From an uncultured Bacteroidales bacterium (GTDB lineage Bacteria > Bacteroidota > Bacteroidia > Bacteroidales > UBA932): DNA of 64,000 nucleotides. The DNA lies in NCBI GenBank assembly GCA_944325445.1, contig CALVAG010000001.1:228926-292925 (forward strand), in the 5' to 3' direction. Position 1 is the stretch's first letter. Every line of letters begins with the position of its first letter. The position numbers and the translations under genes are program-made. Below are positions 26,244-37,611 of this stretch, piece after piece. The notes under the pieces were generated by a model that saw only the letters and a list, made by a program, of their open reading frames with translations, searched no databases and was not told where the DNA came from.

Positions 26244-27206
26244 TTACCATGCCAGGGCGGATGCCCCAAGTATGGCGGCGTCGCTCTCTTTAAGTGCAGA
26301 CTGTATGATTGCCACCTTGTTTTTCCAGTATGAGAGCAGGTTCGCGTTCATCTCTTCACGGATGGGCTTGATGAGCAGTTCGCCCGCCCTTGCAAGTCCG
26401 CCGAACAGAATGATTGCCTCGGGAGCGCTGAATGCCACAAAATCCGCAAAGGAGCGGCCCAGCATCTTGCCTGTATATTCGAATATCTTTACCGACAGCT
26501 TGTCTCCTTGGACAGCTGCCTCATATACATCTTTTGACGTTATTTCAGGCAAAGACCTGAGCAGGCTGGGTTCGTCGCTCATATCGAGCCATTCGCGGGC
26601 AGTTCTGGCAACCCCCACTGCGGAGGCGTATGCTTCAAGGCATCCGTATTTGCCGCAGTTGCAAAGTCTGCCGTTGTTTCTTACGGCACATGTGTGCCCC
26701 AATTCTCCGGCAAAACCGTCGTGTCCGTAAACCACATCTCCGTTAATTACAATACCGCTGCCGACACCTGTTCCGAGCGTAATCATGATGAAATTTTTCA
26801 TGCCACGGGCCGCTCCGTAAGTCATTTCTCCCATCGCTGCGGCATTGGCATCATTGGTAATCTTTACGGGAAGCCCGAGCCGGGAAGATATTGTCTGGGC
26901 AAGCGGCACCGAGACTCCCTTTGCCCATTCGAGATTTGCGGCATCCTCTATCATACCCGTATAATAGTTGGCGTTCGGCGCTCCTATTCCTACACCCTTT
27001 ACATTTTCCAATCCAAGTTCGGCTACAAGTTCCCTGATTGTACTGCAGAGCGATTCCATGAAAAGCCCGGCATCGTTTGCACCGTATTTTGAATTGATTA
27101 CCGTCTGGTCCAGAATGTTCCCTCTTCTGTCTACTATGCCTATTTTTGTGGTCTGGCCTCCTATATCGACCCCGACTACATAAGATTTTTCAACTGTCGT
27201 TTCCAT
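26244..27206 (-). CDS. ROK-family glucokinase-like sugar kinase
   Basis: 320 residues. Motifs are GVDIGGQTTKIGIVD (14-28), KITNDANAAAMGE with the catalytic Asp, TLGTGVGSGIV, FAGELGH and the canonical zinc site CNCGKYGCLEAYAS. All ROK landmarks are intact, unlike the first ROK protein at 5.8 kb. It phosphorylates a hexose with ATP; glucose is likely because the gene is followed upstream by a FucP/GluP-like permease with a 1-base gap, though mannose or another sugar is possible. Confidence 0.9.
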   Translation of the reverse strand: METTVEKSYVVGVDIGGQTTKIGIVDRRGNILDQTVINSKYGANDAGLFMESLCSTIRELVAELGLENVKGVGIGAPNANYYTGMIEDAANLEWAKGVSVPLAQTISSRLGLPVKITNDANAAAMGEMTYGAARGMKNFIMITLGTGVGSGIVINGDVVYGHDGFAGELGHTCAVRNNGRLCNCGKYGCLEAYASAVGVARTAREWLDMSDEPSLLRSLPEITSKDVYEAAVQGDKLSVKIFEYTGKMLGRSFADFVAFSAPEAIILFGGLARAGELLIKPIREEMNANLLSYWKNKVAIIQSALKESDAAILGASALAW

Positions 27207-27207
27207 A

Positions 27208-28482
27208 TTATTCCACAGGTATATTCTTATTCACATTCTTCGATCCTGCCAGAGCGTAGAAGAGCAGATACGCAAGGGCTGCAACTATTATCCAGTAACT
27301 TTGCATGTATGAGAATGTATCTGCAATAAATGCCTGTACTGCAGGAAGTATTCCTCCACCGCAGACCATGACCATGAATATTCCGGATGCGGCTGCGGTA
27401 TATTTTCCGAGCCCTTCTACTGCAAGATTGAATATTCCGCCCCACATTACGGATGTACAGAGACCGCATAATACGAGGAACATGATATTTACCGGTACGC
27501 TTTCAAGACCGAATGAGATGTTCGATCTGAAAACAGGCATTACAACCTCTTTTTCTACAGGAGAGAAGATAGCCGCTATTACGAGAACCAATCCTGCGAT
27601 ACTTACGGTAGAAAGCATGGCCTTGCTCGAGACCTTGGCGCCTACCGCCCCTCCTATAAGCCTGCCTATCAGCATAAGAAACCAATATGTGCCTACAAGG
27701 CTTCCTGCAATTGCCGGGTCTATGTTGAGGTTCTGCGTCATGTAAAGATTGCTGATATTGGGAATGCCTACCTCGATTCCCACATATACGAATATGGCTA
27801 TGATGCCAAGTACAAAATGGCGGAACGACAAGGCGCTGTATTTATCCTTTGCATCTTTGCTCCTGCCGGTTTTTTCGAGAGACGGTTCGGGAATTCTCGA
27901 AACGGCAAGAACTATAAATGCAAGTGCGAAAATCCCCATTGCTATAAAGAGTGCGGGATTTGCCTTTGCTATCGTTCTGGCTGCCTCGTTCTGCCCCATA
28001 AGATAACCTACCAGAACAGGAACTATCGTAGCTGCGGTGGAGTTGCAGACGCCTCCGAACTGGATAAGCTGGTTGCCTTTATTTCCTCCTCCGCCGAGAG
28101 TGTTGAGCATCGGGTTCACCACCGTGTTGAGGATGCACATGGAAAATCCCGATACGAATGCTCCGCAAAGATAGATGCCGAAACTTTCGGCCTGCCCTGA
28201 AATATAGGTGATCGAGACTCCTGCGAATCCTATTACAATTGCAAGAAGGGCAGTCTTTTTATAGCCTATTTTTCCAAGGATGTATCCTGCTGGAATTCCC
28301 ATGCAGGCATAGGCGATAAAGTTTGCCAGATTTCCCAACTGGGATAAAAAATTGCTGGCTCCGAACTGGTTCTTTACTATAACTCCGAACGGATTCTGCA
28401 ATCCGGTAACAAAAGCTATCATAAAGAAGAGTGCGAACATGATTGCTATTGGCAATGCATAATTTCTTTTTGTCGACTCCAT
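27208..28482 (-). CDS. Sugar:proton-type MFS permease (GluP/FucP family)
   Basis: 424 residues with 12 hydrophobic helices. FALFFMIAFVTGLQNPFG near the N terminus and NLANFIAYACMGIPAGYILGKIGYKKTAL match FHS-family permeases for glucose/galactose or fucose. GGGGNKGNQLIQFGGVCNS in the first half is also typical. It starts the two-gene unit with the glucokinase-like gene, so it probably imports the sugar that this kinase traps. The exact sugar is not evident. Confidence 0.88.
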   Translation of the reverse strand: MESTKRNYALPIAIMFALFFMIAFVTGLQNPFGVIVKNQFGASNFLSQLGNLANFIAYACMGIPAGYILGKIGYKKTALLAIVIGFAGVSITYISGQAESFGIYLCGAFVSGFSMCILNTVVNPMLNTLGGGGNKGNQLIQFGGVCNSTAATIVPVLVGYLMGQNEAARTIAKANPALFIAMGIFALAFIVLAVSRIPEPSLEKTGRSKDAKDKYSALSFRHFVLGIIAIFVYVGIEVGIPNISNLYMTQNLNIDPAIAGSLVGTYWFLMLIGRLIGGAVGAKVSSKAMLSTVSIAGLVLVIAAIFSPVEKEVVMPVFRSNISFGLESVPVNIMFLVLCGLCTSVMWGGIFNLAVEGLGKYTAAASGIFMVMVCGGGILPAVQAFIADTFSYMQSYWIIVAALAYLLFYALAGSKNVNKNIPVE

Positions 28483-28555
28483 AAGTAATAACTTTAAATT
28501 TATATTGTTTTAACTTCCGTTTATAATCGCAATATTTTCTCTCTGTTATCTCCAT

Positions 28556-30037
28556 TTAAAGCAGCGGGCTGAGCAATCTGGCAAAACTCTCCTTGATTTT
28601 TTCTCTCTTGCCCCTTTTCCCCCATTTTGCAATACTGACCGCATTGCAAAATCTGGTATCGTATATAAATTTATTTTCAATTGTTTTGGCGCACTCTTTA
28701 TTGTAGATTACAGCCATCACTTCAAAGTTGTGTTCGAAACTTCTTACATCCATGTTGGCGGAACCTACTATGCTCATCTCCCCATCTATGCTTATGACTT
28801 TGGAGTGGTTGAACCCGTTTTTGAACAGGTATATCTTTACTCCGGCCTCGAGAAGTTCCCCTACAAACGACATCGTACCGTATTGGACAAGTTTCGTATC
28901 AGATTTTTCTGGCAGCATTATGCGGACATCTATCTCCGAGAGAGCTGCTATTTTAATTGCATTCAGGATGCTTTCGCATGGTGTAAAATAGGGACTGACT
29001 ATATAGATATGCTCTTTTGCGGATGTGATTGCACTGAAATAACACTGCATTATGCTTGCCCAGTCGCTGTCTGGGCCGCTGGATATCACCTGTGAGTAGA
29101 TTTTTGTATTTGTAAGAGAAGAATTCCCTTCTGTCAGTTTAAGTTCGGGATAATATTTGCGTTTGAATCTGAAGCGGCGGTTCAGTGCAAAGTGGCGGTC
29201 CATCATGAAGCAGGCCTGGAGCGAAAAGACGGACTCACCTGTAATTTTAATGTGGGTGTCGTGCCAATCTCCCTCATTTGTCCCGTAGTAGTAACGGTCT
29301 GCTATGTTCACTCCTCCCAGGAATCCCGTTACGCCGTCTACAACCAATATCTTTCTGTGATTTCTGTAATTTACCTTGGATGCAGGTATGAAAAATCTGA
29401 TAGGGGCGAAGGGTATTACCTCTATCGAAGCGTTTCTGAGCTGCTCGGTAAAAGCTTTATTCAGGCTTATGCTCCCCATGCCGTCGTACATCACAATGAT
29501 TTCCAATCCCTCCTTCGCCTTTTTTATAAGCAGGTCTTTGAATCTGTTTCCTGTCGTGTCGTCTTCTATTATATAGGATTGGAGATGGATATGGCTTGTA
29601 GCCTTTTCAATAGAGTCGTACATTGCGTTAAGAGCCTCTTTTCCAGTAAAAAAGAAGTCTATTCCGGTATTGCTCTCCAATACTGTATGGCTGTTTTTAA
29701 GGTTTTGGAATATGATTTTCCTGAAAGGCTGCAATTCTGTCTCCAGAAGACCGGGATTCGCCTTTAGAGTCTCCAGCTGTCTGGCGCTGGTTTTTTTTCT
29801 CAGATTATAATCTGCAATACCCTTGCGGCTGTAAATCTTTTTTTTTCTGAAATTCTGCCCCACAAACAGGTATAACAGTATTCCTATGTATGGAAGCAGT
29901 ATTAGCACCATTATCCACGACAGAGTCTTTACAGGATCCTGTTTTCTCAAGATGAGTACAGTGGAGATAAAGACAGCGAGTACCATATTCATAATATACA
30001 GTACGACAGATATTATTTGCCATGTATTACCCCACAT
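28556..30037 (-). CDS. cls: Cardiolipin synthase
   Basis: 493 residues. Two N-terminal transmembrane helices (about 5-30 and 36-60) precede two phospholipase-D domains, each with an HxK(x)4D motif: NHRKILVVDGVTGFLGGVN near 225 and NHSKVISIDGEMSIVGSANMD near 405. It joins two phosphatidylglycerol molecules to give cardiolipin at the inner membrane. It begins 1 base after the menaquinone methyltransferase stop; the three genes 28.5-31.4 kb appear to form one unit. Confidence 0.95.
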   Translation of the reverse strand: MWGNTWQIISVVLYIMNMVLAVFISTVLILRKQDPVKTLSWIMVLILLPYIGILLYLFVGQNFRKKKIYSRKGIADYNLRKKTSARQLETLKANPGLLETELQPFRKIIFQNLKNSHTVLESNTGIDFFFTGKEALNAMYDSIEKATSHIHLQSYIIEDDTTGNRFKDLLIKKAKEGLEIIVMYDGMGSISLNKAFTEQLRNASIEVIPFAPIRFFIPASKVNYRNHRKILVVDGVTGFLGGVNIADRYYYGTNEGDWHDTHIKITGESVFSLQACFMMDRHFALNRRFRFKRKYYPELKLTEGNSSLTNTKIYSQVISSGPDSDWASIMQCYFSAITSAKEHIYIVSPYFTPCESILNAIKIAALSEIDVRIMLPEKSDTKLVQYGTMSFVGELLEAGVKIYLFKNGFNHSKVISIDGEMSIVGSANMDVRSFEHNFEVMAVIYNKECAKTIENKFIYDTRFCNAVSIAKWGKRGKREKIKESFARLLSPLL

Positions 30038-30038
30038 A

Positions 30039-30788
30039 TCAACTTTTTTTCCCTGTGTACAACAGAGCCACTCCGCCGGTAAGCGCCCTGTATTTTACCT
30101 CTTTGAATCCGGCCGCCGACAGCTCGCTGCAAAAATCCCCGTATTTCGGAAATTTTTCTATGGAGAGTGCAAGATATTTGTATGCACTCCTTTTCTTTGA
30201 AACCATACCGCCTATGGCAGGCAGAATATGATTCAAGTATATGGAATACAGCGGTTTCATGATTTTGTTCCTGGGCTCTGCAAATTCCAGAACCGCAATG
30301 TTCCCGCCCTTTTCTATGACCCTGTATATCTCCTTGAGACAATTGCCGCGATTGTCGAAATTTCTTATTCCGAAGCAGATGGTCGCTGCGCTGAAAGTTT
30401 CGTCGCCGAAAGGAATATTCTCCGCGCTTGCATTGATGTATTCCGGAAGGGGAGTCCCGTTACCGGGCAGTTTCCCGTTTTTTTCTATAGCGATATCCAG
30501 CATCCCCTGCGCTATATCTATTCCTGTCGCCGCAATTCCGTTTTTGTACAGGGCAATGGTGGAGTCTCCCGTTCCGCACGCTATGTCTATGACCTTGAAT
30601 GGAGCAACGCGCGTCCGTTTGCTTTTGCACCGTTTTAAAAAGGCGATTGCCCGTTTTCTCCAGAGAACATCTATATTAAGCGATAAGAGGTGATTTATAA
30701 AATCATATTTCGGCGCAATTTCATTAAACATTCCGGAAATAGCACCTTCTCTCTTGTCCAATCTCTCCCCAATACCCTCTCCGCTCAT
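30039..30788 (-). CDS. menG: Demethylmenaquinone methyltransferase
   Basis: 249 residues from the ATG at 30788, which is 7 bases after the preceding stop. An ATG at 30839 would overlap that gene by 44 bases and add 17 poorly conserved residues. UbiE/MenG motifs are present: MFNEIAPKYDFINHLLSLNIDVLWR (split across 20-44), the SAM site VIDIACGTGDST near residue 68, and PFGDETFSAATICFGIRNFDN. It makes menaquinone by C-methylation, the final step for an anaerobic respiratory quinone. Confidence 0.93.
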   Translation of the reverse strand: MSGEGIGERLDKREGAISGMFNEIAPKYDFINHLLSLNIDVLWRKRAIAFLKRCKSKRTRVAPFKVIDIACGTGDSTIALYKNGIAATGIDIAQGMLDIAIEKNGKLPGNGTPLPEYINASAENIPFGDETFSAATICFGIRNFDNRGNCLKEIYRVIEKGGNIAVLEFAEPRNKIMKPLYSIYLNHILPAIGGMVSKKRSAYKYLALSIEKFPKYGDFCSELSAAGFKEVKYRALTGGVALLYTGKKS

Positions 30789-30795
30789 AATCAAT

Positions 30796-31365
30796 CTATT
30801 CTGGTAAGTAGTCCGTGCTGTATCCAAAACTGAGGTCATCCATTCGCAATTCCCCTTTTGTTACATGACCTAACAGAATCAGTTGGACTCCGTTGTTGAA
30901 AAAGAGGTCTGCAAGGTCGTTTTCATGATCTTCGTCTACCGAAACTATAGCCAGATAACGGCTCGGTGCAAAGAGGAAATCCTTCTCTTCTATCTCCGAA
31001 TCTGAGGTTATGTCGAAGCCGAGCTCATTGACGAGCGATGATTCCAACAGTGAAAGGAACAACCCGTCTTCAGAGATGAAATGAATTGCGGAGACAAGCC
31101 CCTTTTCCACGCATTTTGCAATTGTCGCCTCGGTTTCAGCAGTTGTCTTTCCTCCCTCTGCATTGCCGGCAAGGTAAATAGTCTCTCCCTTGCGGTTGAA
31201 TGATACAGGCGGCATTTCAAGGCCTTTCAGATATTTTGCGGTATCGTAGGGCTTGGAGATATATTCAAGTGCTCTTTTTTTAAACCCGGAATCAGAAGCA
31301 AGCATCTCTGCTATTTCTACAAGGTCTTCAGTTTGAGCTATTTGATTTTTGTAAATCTCGACCAT
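30796..31365 (-). CDS. Orphan AIRS C-terminal-like domain protein
   Basis: 189 residues. The whole protein aligns by eye with the C-terminal domain of PurL/PurM (AIRS-C): VEIAEMLASDSGFKKRAL, AIHFISEDGLFLSLLESSL near 92-110 (PurL has AHD-S-E/D-GGL), LFAPSRYLAIVSVDE, and GVQLILLGHVTKGELR near the end. The ATP-binding N-terminal AIRS domain is missing, so it is not an intact synthase. A full-length PurL is encoded at 58.6-62.4 kb. It stands first in a unit with menG and cls. Its function is unknown; a regulatory or scaffold role is possible. Not an obvious pseudogene: the frame is clean and starts at a normal ATG. Confidence 0.7.
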   Translation of the reverse strand: MVEIYKNQIAQTEDLVEIAEMLASDSGFKKRALEYISKPYDTAKYLKGLEMPPVSFNRKGETIYLAGNAEGGKTTAETEATIAKCVEKGLVSAIHFISEDGLFLSLLESSLVNELGFDITSDSEIEEKDFLFAPSRYLAIVSVDEDHENDLADLFFNNGVQLILLGHVTKGELRMDDLSFGYSTDYLPE

Positions 31366-31431
31366 GGCCTTTTTTGTTAAAAATTATAAACGAAGATACG
31401 AAAAAATCGTTTTATTTTTAGAAAAAAACTC

Positions 31432-31439
31432 TATCTTTG
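31432..31439 (+). promoter_or_regulatory. -7 promoter core for tRNA-Leu
   Basis: TATCTTTG fits TAnnTTTG and lies 10 bases before the mature tRNA end. The -33 TTG is not seen. Confidence 0.45.
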
Positions 31440-31449
31440 TACCCGCTAA

Positions 31450-31533
31450 GCCCAGATGGTGAAATTGGTAGACACGCCACTTTGAGGGGGTGGTGCCGAT
31501 TACGGTGTGCAAGTTCGAGTCTTGTTCTGGGCA
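31450..31533 (+). tRNA. tRNA-Leu (anticodon GAG)
   Basis: Class II tRNA: the acceptor GCCCAGA pairs with TCTGGGC, the D arm carries TTGGTAGAC, the anticodon stem is CCACT/GGTGG with loop TTGAGGG, and a long variable arm precedes the T loop GTTCGAGT. The 3' CCA is not encoded; the discriminator A is followed by CAT. Confidence 0.93.
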
Positions 31534-31536
31534 CAT

Positions 31537-31578
31537 GAAAAAGGAGCATGGAATTCGTTGATCCCGTGCTCCTTTTTC
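31537..31578 (+). terminator. Bidirectional terminator of tRNA-Leu and the dehydrogenase gene
   Basis: A 12-bp stem (gaaaaaggagca at 31537-31548 with its complement at 31567-31578) has A and T runs suited to either strand. It separates the plus-strand tRNA from the convergent 2-hydroxyacid dehydrogenase gene. Confidence 0.75.
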
Positions 31579-31592
31579 ATTTATGCAGCGAC

Positions 31593-32522
31593 TCAGTTCT
31601 GCCGTATGTTTTCGGCTATTTTTTCTACAAGGCATTTTCTGGCCTCTTTGCTGGCCCATGCTATGTGAGGGGTGAGTATCACCTTTGACATATCTTCGAT
31701 TTTGAAGTAGGGAGAATCTGCCGGCAGAGGCTCTTTAGTGTAGACATCTATTGCGGCGCCGGCTATGAGCCCTTCGTTCAGCGCCTTTACAAGCTCTTCC
31801 TCCTTTATTATGCCGCCTCTTCCCATGTTGAGGATGTAGGCGCTCTTCTTCATGAGCTTAAGTTCGTCATATCCGACCAGACCATTGGTCCGCTCGTTGA
31901 GGGGGGCGTGTATCGAGATTATGTCCGATTCGGCCATGAGCGTTTTCAACTCCACGGCCTCATACTCCTTCGAGTGGGCGATACCGCTTGTGGCATAGTA
32001 TTTTACCTCCATGCCGAAAGCCTTTGCAATGGCTGCTACCTTGGAACCTATATTGCCGAGCCCGATAATTCCCATTTTCTTGCCTTTAAGTTCCCAGAAA
32101 ACCTTTGAGACATCTGTAAACGACTCTCCTGCCGAATATTTCCCGCTCTTTACGGCGTTGTCGAAATACGGGAGCTTCCCTACAAGGGAAAGCAGTGTCG
32201 TGAATGTAACCTGTACAACGCTTTCGGTAGAGTAACCTACTGCATTTTTTACGGGAATACCCTTGCCGTTTGCATAAGGAATATCTACATTGTTGGTTCC
32301 TGTGGCGGCTACGCAAATGAGCTCCAGATTCTTTGCGGCATCGATCTGCTCTTTGCCGATTATCACCTTGTTTGTGATTATCACATTGCAGTCCCTAATC
32401 CTTTCGAAAACATCTTCCGGTTTGGTGAAAGGGTATTTTACAAATTCTCCAAGAGCGCTGATCGGTTCGAGGGAGATGTCGCTTCCGAGCGTATCAGAGT
32501 CCAAAAAAACTATTTTTTTCAT
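31593..32522 (-). CDS. D-2-hydroxyacid dehydrogenase (hydroxypyruvate/glycerate type)
   Basis: 309 residues. The NAD-binding fingerprint is GIIGLGNIGSKVA near 148-160. Catalytic residues lie in NMGRGGIIKEEEL (Arg), the DVYTKEPLP stretch (Glu nearby) and TPHIAWASKEAR (His). It reduces a 2-keto acid or oxidises the D-hydroxy acid. Similarity is to glycerate and hydroxypyruvate dehydrogenases, but specificity is not certain. It follows the SDR gene by 24 bases in a minus-strand run with the AOS-family synthase. Confidence 0.88.
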   Translation of the reverse strand: MKKIVFLDSDTLGSDISLEPISALGEFVKYPFTKPEDVFERIRDCNVIITNKVIIGKEQIDAAKNLELICVAATGTNNVDIPYANGKGIPVKNAVGYSTESVVQVTFTTLLSLVGKLPYFDNAVKSGKYSAGESFTDVSKVFWELKGKKMGIIGLGNIGSKVAAIAKAFGMEVKYYATSGIAHSKEYEAVELKTLMAESDIISIHAPLNERTNGLVGYDELKLMKKSAYILNMGRGGIIKEEELVKALNEGLIAGAAIDVYTKEPLPADSPYFKIEDMSKVILTPHIAWASKEARKCLVEKIAENIRQN

Positions 32523-32546
32523 ATCCGAGGCTATTGTTTATGTTTG

Positions 32547-33374
32547 TTATTTTAAGGGAGAATTCGGCTCTTTTTTCATGTAGTCGTATTCCAGCCTGTC
32601 TACAAGACGCGGGAAGAACTTGTTCAAAAAGACCGTCAGTTTGCCTATTGGGGTGAGAATTATCTGGGATTTTCTCTTTTTTATTCCTTTGGCCAGCCTT
32701 TTTGCCACGGCTTCGGCGCTCATCATCTTCTCCTCGTCTCTCGGAGTCTCGCCCTGCCGGGTGCCGTCTGCCACCAGTGCCACGTTTCTGATATTCGAAC
32801 TCGTGAAGCCGGGAGCGAAAATCATGACATGAAGCCCGTCGTGCAGGTGCTCGACACGCAATGTGTCGAGGAAACCGTAAATGGCGAATTTGGAGGCGGA
32901 ATAGCCTGTTCTTGCAGGCAGTCCCTTGAAGCCGGCTATTGAAATCACTCCGACTACCGAGCCTTTGCTTTTCAGCAGCCACGGCAGGGCATATTTTGTG
33001 CAGAACACGGTTCCCCAGAAATTCACATCCATCAGACTCTTTATCACGGAAAGGTCAAGGTCCTTGAACATGGCCCTCATCGAGATTCCGGCATTGTTTA
33101 CGAGTATGTCTATTTTTCCGAAATGGCTTGCGCATTTTTCTACGAGATTCCGGCAATCTTCCTCTTTTGTAACATCCGTTGCGACGGCTATGAATTTTTC
33201 CTTGCCGTCATCTGTTTTGCCATATTCTGCATCAAGCTGTGCAACGAGCGAGTCGAGTTTCTCCTTATTCCTTGCAGCCAAGGCAAGAAATGAGCCTTGC
33301 GCAGCAAACTCTTTCGCTGCAGCAAGGCCTATTCCGGAACTTGCACCGGTAATGATTGCTACTTTACCTTTCAT
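32547..33374 (-). CDS. SDR-family oxidoreductase, possible 3-keto-sphinganine/3-keto-capnine reductase
   Basis: 275 residues. Classical short-chain dehydrogenase: TGASSGIGLAAA (10-21) for NADPH, LVNNAGIS near 90, catalytic Ser in VVGVISIAG and YSASK as the YxxxK pair. Its ATG abuts the stop of the AOS-family synthase with no gap, so the two proteins are made together. Reduction of the 3-keto product of that synthase (sphinganine or capnine precursor) is the best inference. An unrelated fatty or sugar substrate cannot be excluded. Confidence 0.78.
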   Translation of the reverse strand: MKGKVAIITGASSGIGLAAAKEFAAQGSFLALAARNKEKLDSLVAQLDAEYGKTDDGKEKFIAVATDVTKEEDCRNLVEKCASHFGKIDILVNNAGISMRAMFKDLDLSVIKSLMDVNFWGTVFCTKYALPWLLKSKGSVVGVISIAGFKGLPARTGYSASKFAIYGFLDTLRVEHLHDGLHVMIFAPGFTSSNIRNVALVADGTRQGETPRDEEKMMSAEAVAKRLAKGIKKRKSQIILTPIGKLTVFLNKFFPRLVDRLEYDYMKKEPNSPLK

Positions 33375-34631
33375 CTAGTCAATTGCCATATCCTGGATTT
33401 CGGTAGAGCCCTTGTATGCTCCGGCTTCAAGTTTTTTCTTGATCTCCGCGAATGCGTTGAGAGTATATTCCACATGCTCCAATTCGTGCATTGCCGTAGG
33501 AATGAGACGGAACATGATAACACCCCTCGGGACTACAGGGTAAACCACTACAGAGCAGAATATCTTGTAATTCTCCCTCAAATCCACAAGTATGTTCGTG
33601 GCTTCGGGAACATCGCCGTGCAGGAATACAGGGGTAACGCATGCTTCTGCAACTCCAATGTCGAACCCTCTTTCGCGGAGTCCGTTCTGGAGAGCCCTCG
33701 TAACTTTCCAGAGCCTTGCACGCAGGTCATCTCCCTTGCGGATAAGCTCGAGCCTTTTCAGGCAGCCCTCCACTATAGGCATAGGAAGCGATTTTGCATA
33801 GATTTGAGACCTGAGATTATATCTGAGGTAGTTTATGATATCTTTTCTTCCGGCGATAAAGCCTCCGATGCAGGCCATGGATTTTGCAAATGCGCCGAAG
33901 TAGAGGTCTACTTCATCCATGACTCCGAAATGCTCCGATGTGCCCCTTCCATGAGGTCCCATGACACCGAATCCGTGTGCGTCATCTATCAGAATCCTGA
34001 AATTGTATTTCTTTTTGAGTTTGCAGATTTCGTCGAGTTTTCCCAACCCTCCGGTCATTCCATAGACGCCTTCGGTAATCAGCAGTATTCCGCCCCCGCT
34101 CTTTTCGCAAAGTTTGGTAGCCCTTTCCAAAGCTTTTTCGCACTTCTCGATATCGTTATGCGGATAGACTATTCTCTGCCCCATGTGGAGACGTACACCA
34201 TCCATAATGCAGGCATGTGCCTCGGAATCATATACTATAATATCGTGACGCGTAACGAGTGCGTCTATTGTGGAAATCATTCCCTGATAGCCGAAATTGA
34301 AAAGATATGCATCTTCTTTCTTTTCGAATTCCGCAAGTTCTCTCTCCATCTTTTCATGCAAAGATGTATGTCCGGACATCATTCTTGCCCCCATAGGGTA
34401 GGCGAGGCCCCATTTTGCAGCGGCTTCGGCATCTACCTTTCTCACTTCAGGATGGTTGGCGAGCCCGAGATAGTTGTTGAATGTCCATGCCAATACCTTC
34501 TTCCCGTTGAATGTCATGTAAGGGTTGATTTCTCCTTCCAGTTTAGGGAACATAAAGTACCCGTGCGCTCTTTTTCTGTACTGTCCGAGCGGACCGCCTT
34601 CATCGTGTGCTATTCTGTCAAAAATATCCAT
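33375..34631 (-). CDS. Alpha-oxoamine synthase: serine palmitoyltransferase or cysteate acyltransferase-like
   Basis: 418 residues. PLP-dependent alpha-oxoamine synthase fold: NNYLGLANHP near residue 53, DSEAHACIMDG (His that stacks on PLP), LIDDAHGFGVMG (Asp) and FGAFAKSMACIGGF (Lys for the Schiff base). These enzymes join an amino acid to an acyl donor: serine in sphingolipid synthesis, cysteate in sulfonolipid synthesis, glycine in threonine catabolism (KBL), alanine in biotin synthesis (BioF). The adjacent SDR favours a lipid role. I cannot tell serine from cysteate by eye. Confidence 0.8.
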   Translation of the reverse strand: MDIFDRIAHDEGGPLGQYRKRAHGYFMFPKLEGEINPYMTFNGKKVLAWTFNNYLGLANHPEVRKVDAEAAAKWGLAYPMGARMMSGHTSLHEKMERELAEFEKKEDAYLFNFGYQGMISTIDALVTRHDIIVYDSEAHACIMDGVRLHMGQRIVYPHNDIEKCEKALERATKLCEKSGGGILLITEGVYGMTGGLGKLDEICKLKKKYNFRILIDDAHGFGVMGPHGRGTSEHFGVMDEVDLYFGAFAKSMACIGGFIAGRKDIINYLRYNLRSQIYAKSLPMPIVEGCLKRLELIRKGDDLRARLWKVTRALQNGLRERGFDIGVAEACVTPVFLHGDVPEATNILVDLRENYKIFCSVVVYPVVPRGVIMFRLIPTAMHELEHVEYTLNAFAEIKKKLEAGAYKGSTEIQDMAID

Positions 34632-34665
34632 TGTTAATGTATGTTATGGTTTTAAACTCAGTTTA

Positions 34666-37564
<2,899 letters not shown>

Positions 37565-37580
37565 TCAAAATTAAAACATA

Positions 37581-37611
37581 CAAAGATAGGGATAAAATTA
37601 AAATTTTACAA
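37581..37611 (-). promoter_or_regulatory. Promoter of gyrB
   Basis: On the minus strand TTG (37611-37609), a 20-base spacer and TATCTTTG (37588-37581) form a full -33/-7 match. It partly overlaps the 3' end of the barrel gene at 37598. Confidence 0.6.

Noticed and set aside
33375..34631. Assignment as 2-amino-3-ketobutyrate ligase (KBL)
   Set aside because: KBL is usually next to threonine dehydrogenase. Here the neighbour is an SDR with zero spacing, which fits lipid synthesis better, although this is not proof.
33297..34637. Plus-strand open frame of 446 codons opposite the alpha-oxoamine synthase
   Set aside because: It covers a gene with complete PLP motifs on the minus strand. The translated frame shows no domain and is Cys/His-rich in the way antisense frames often are.
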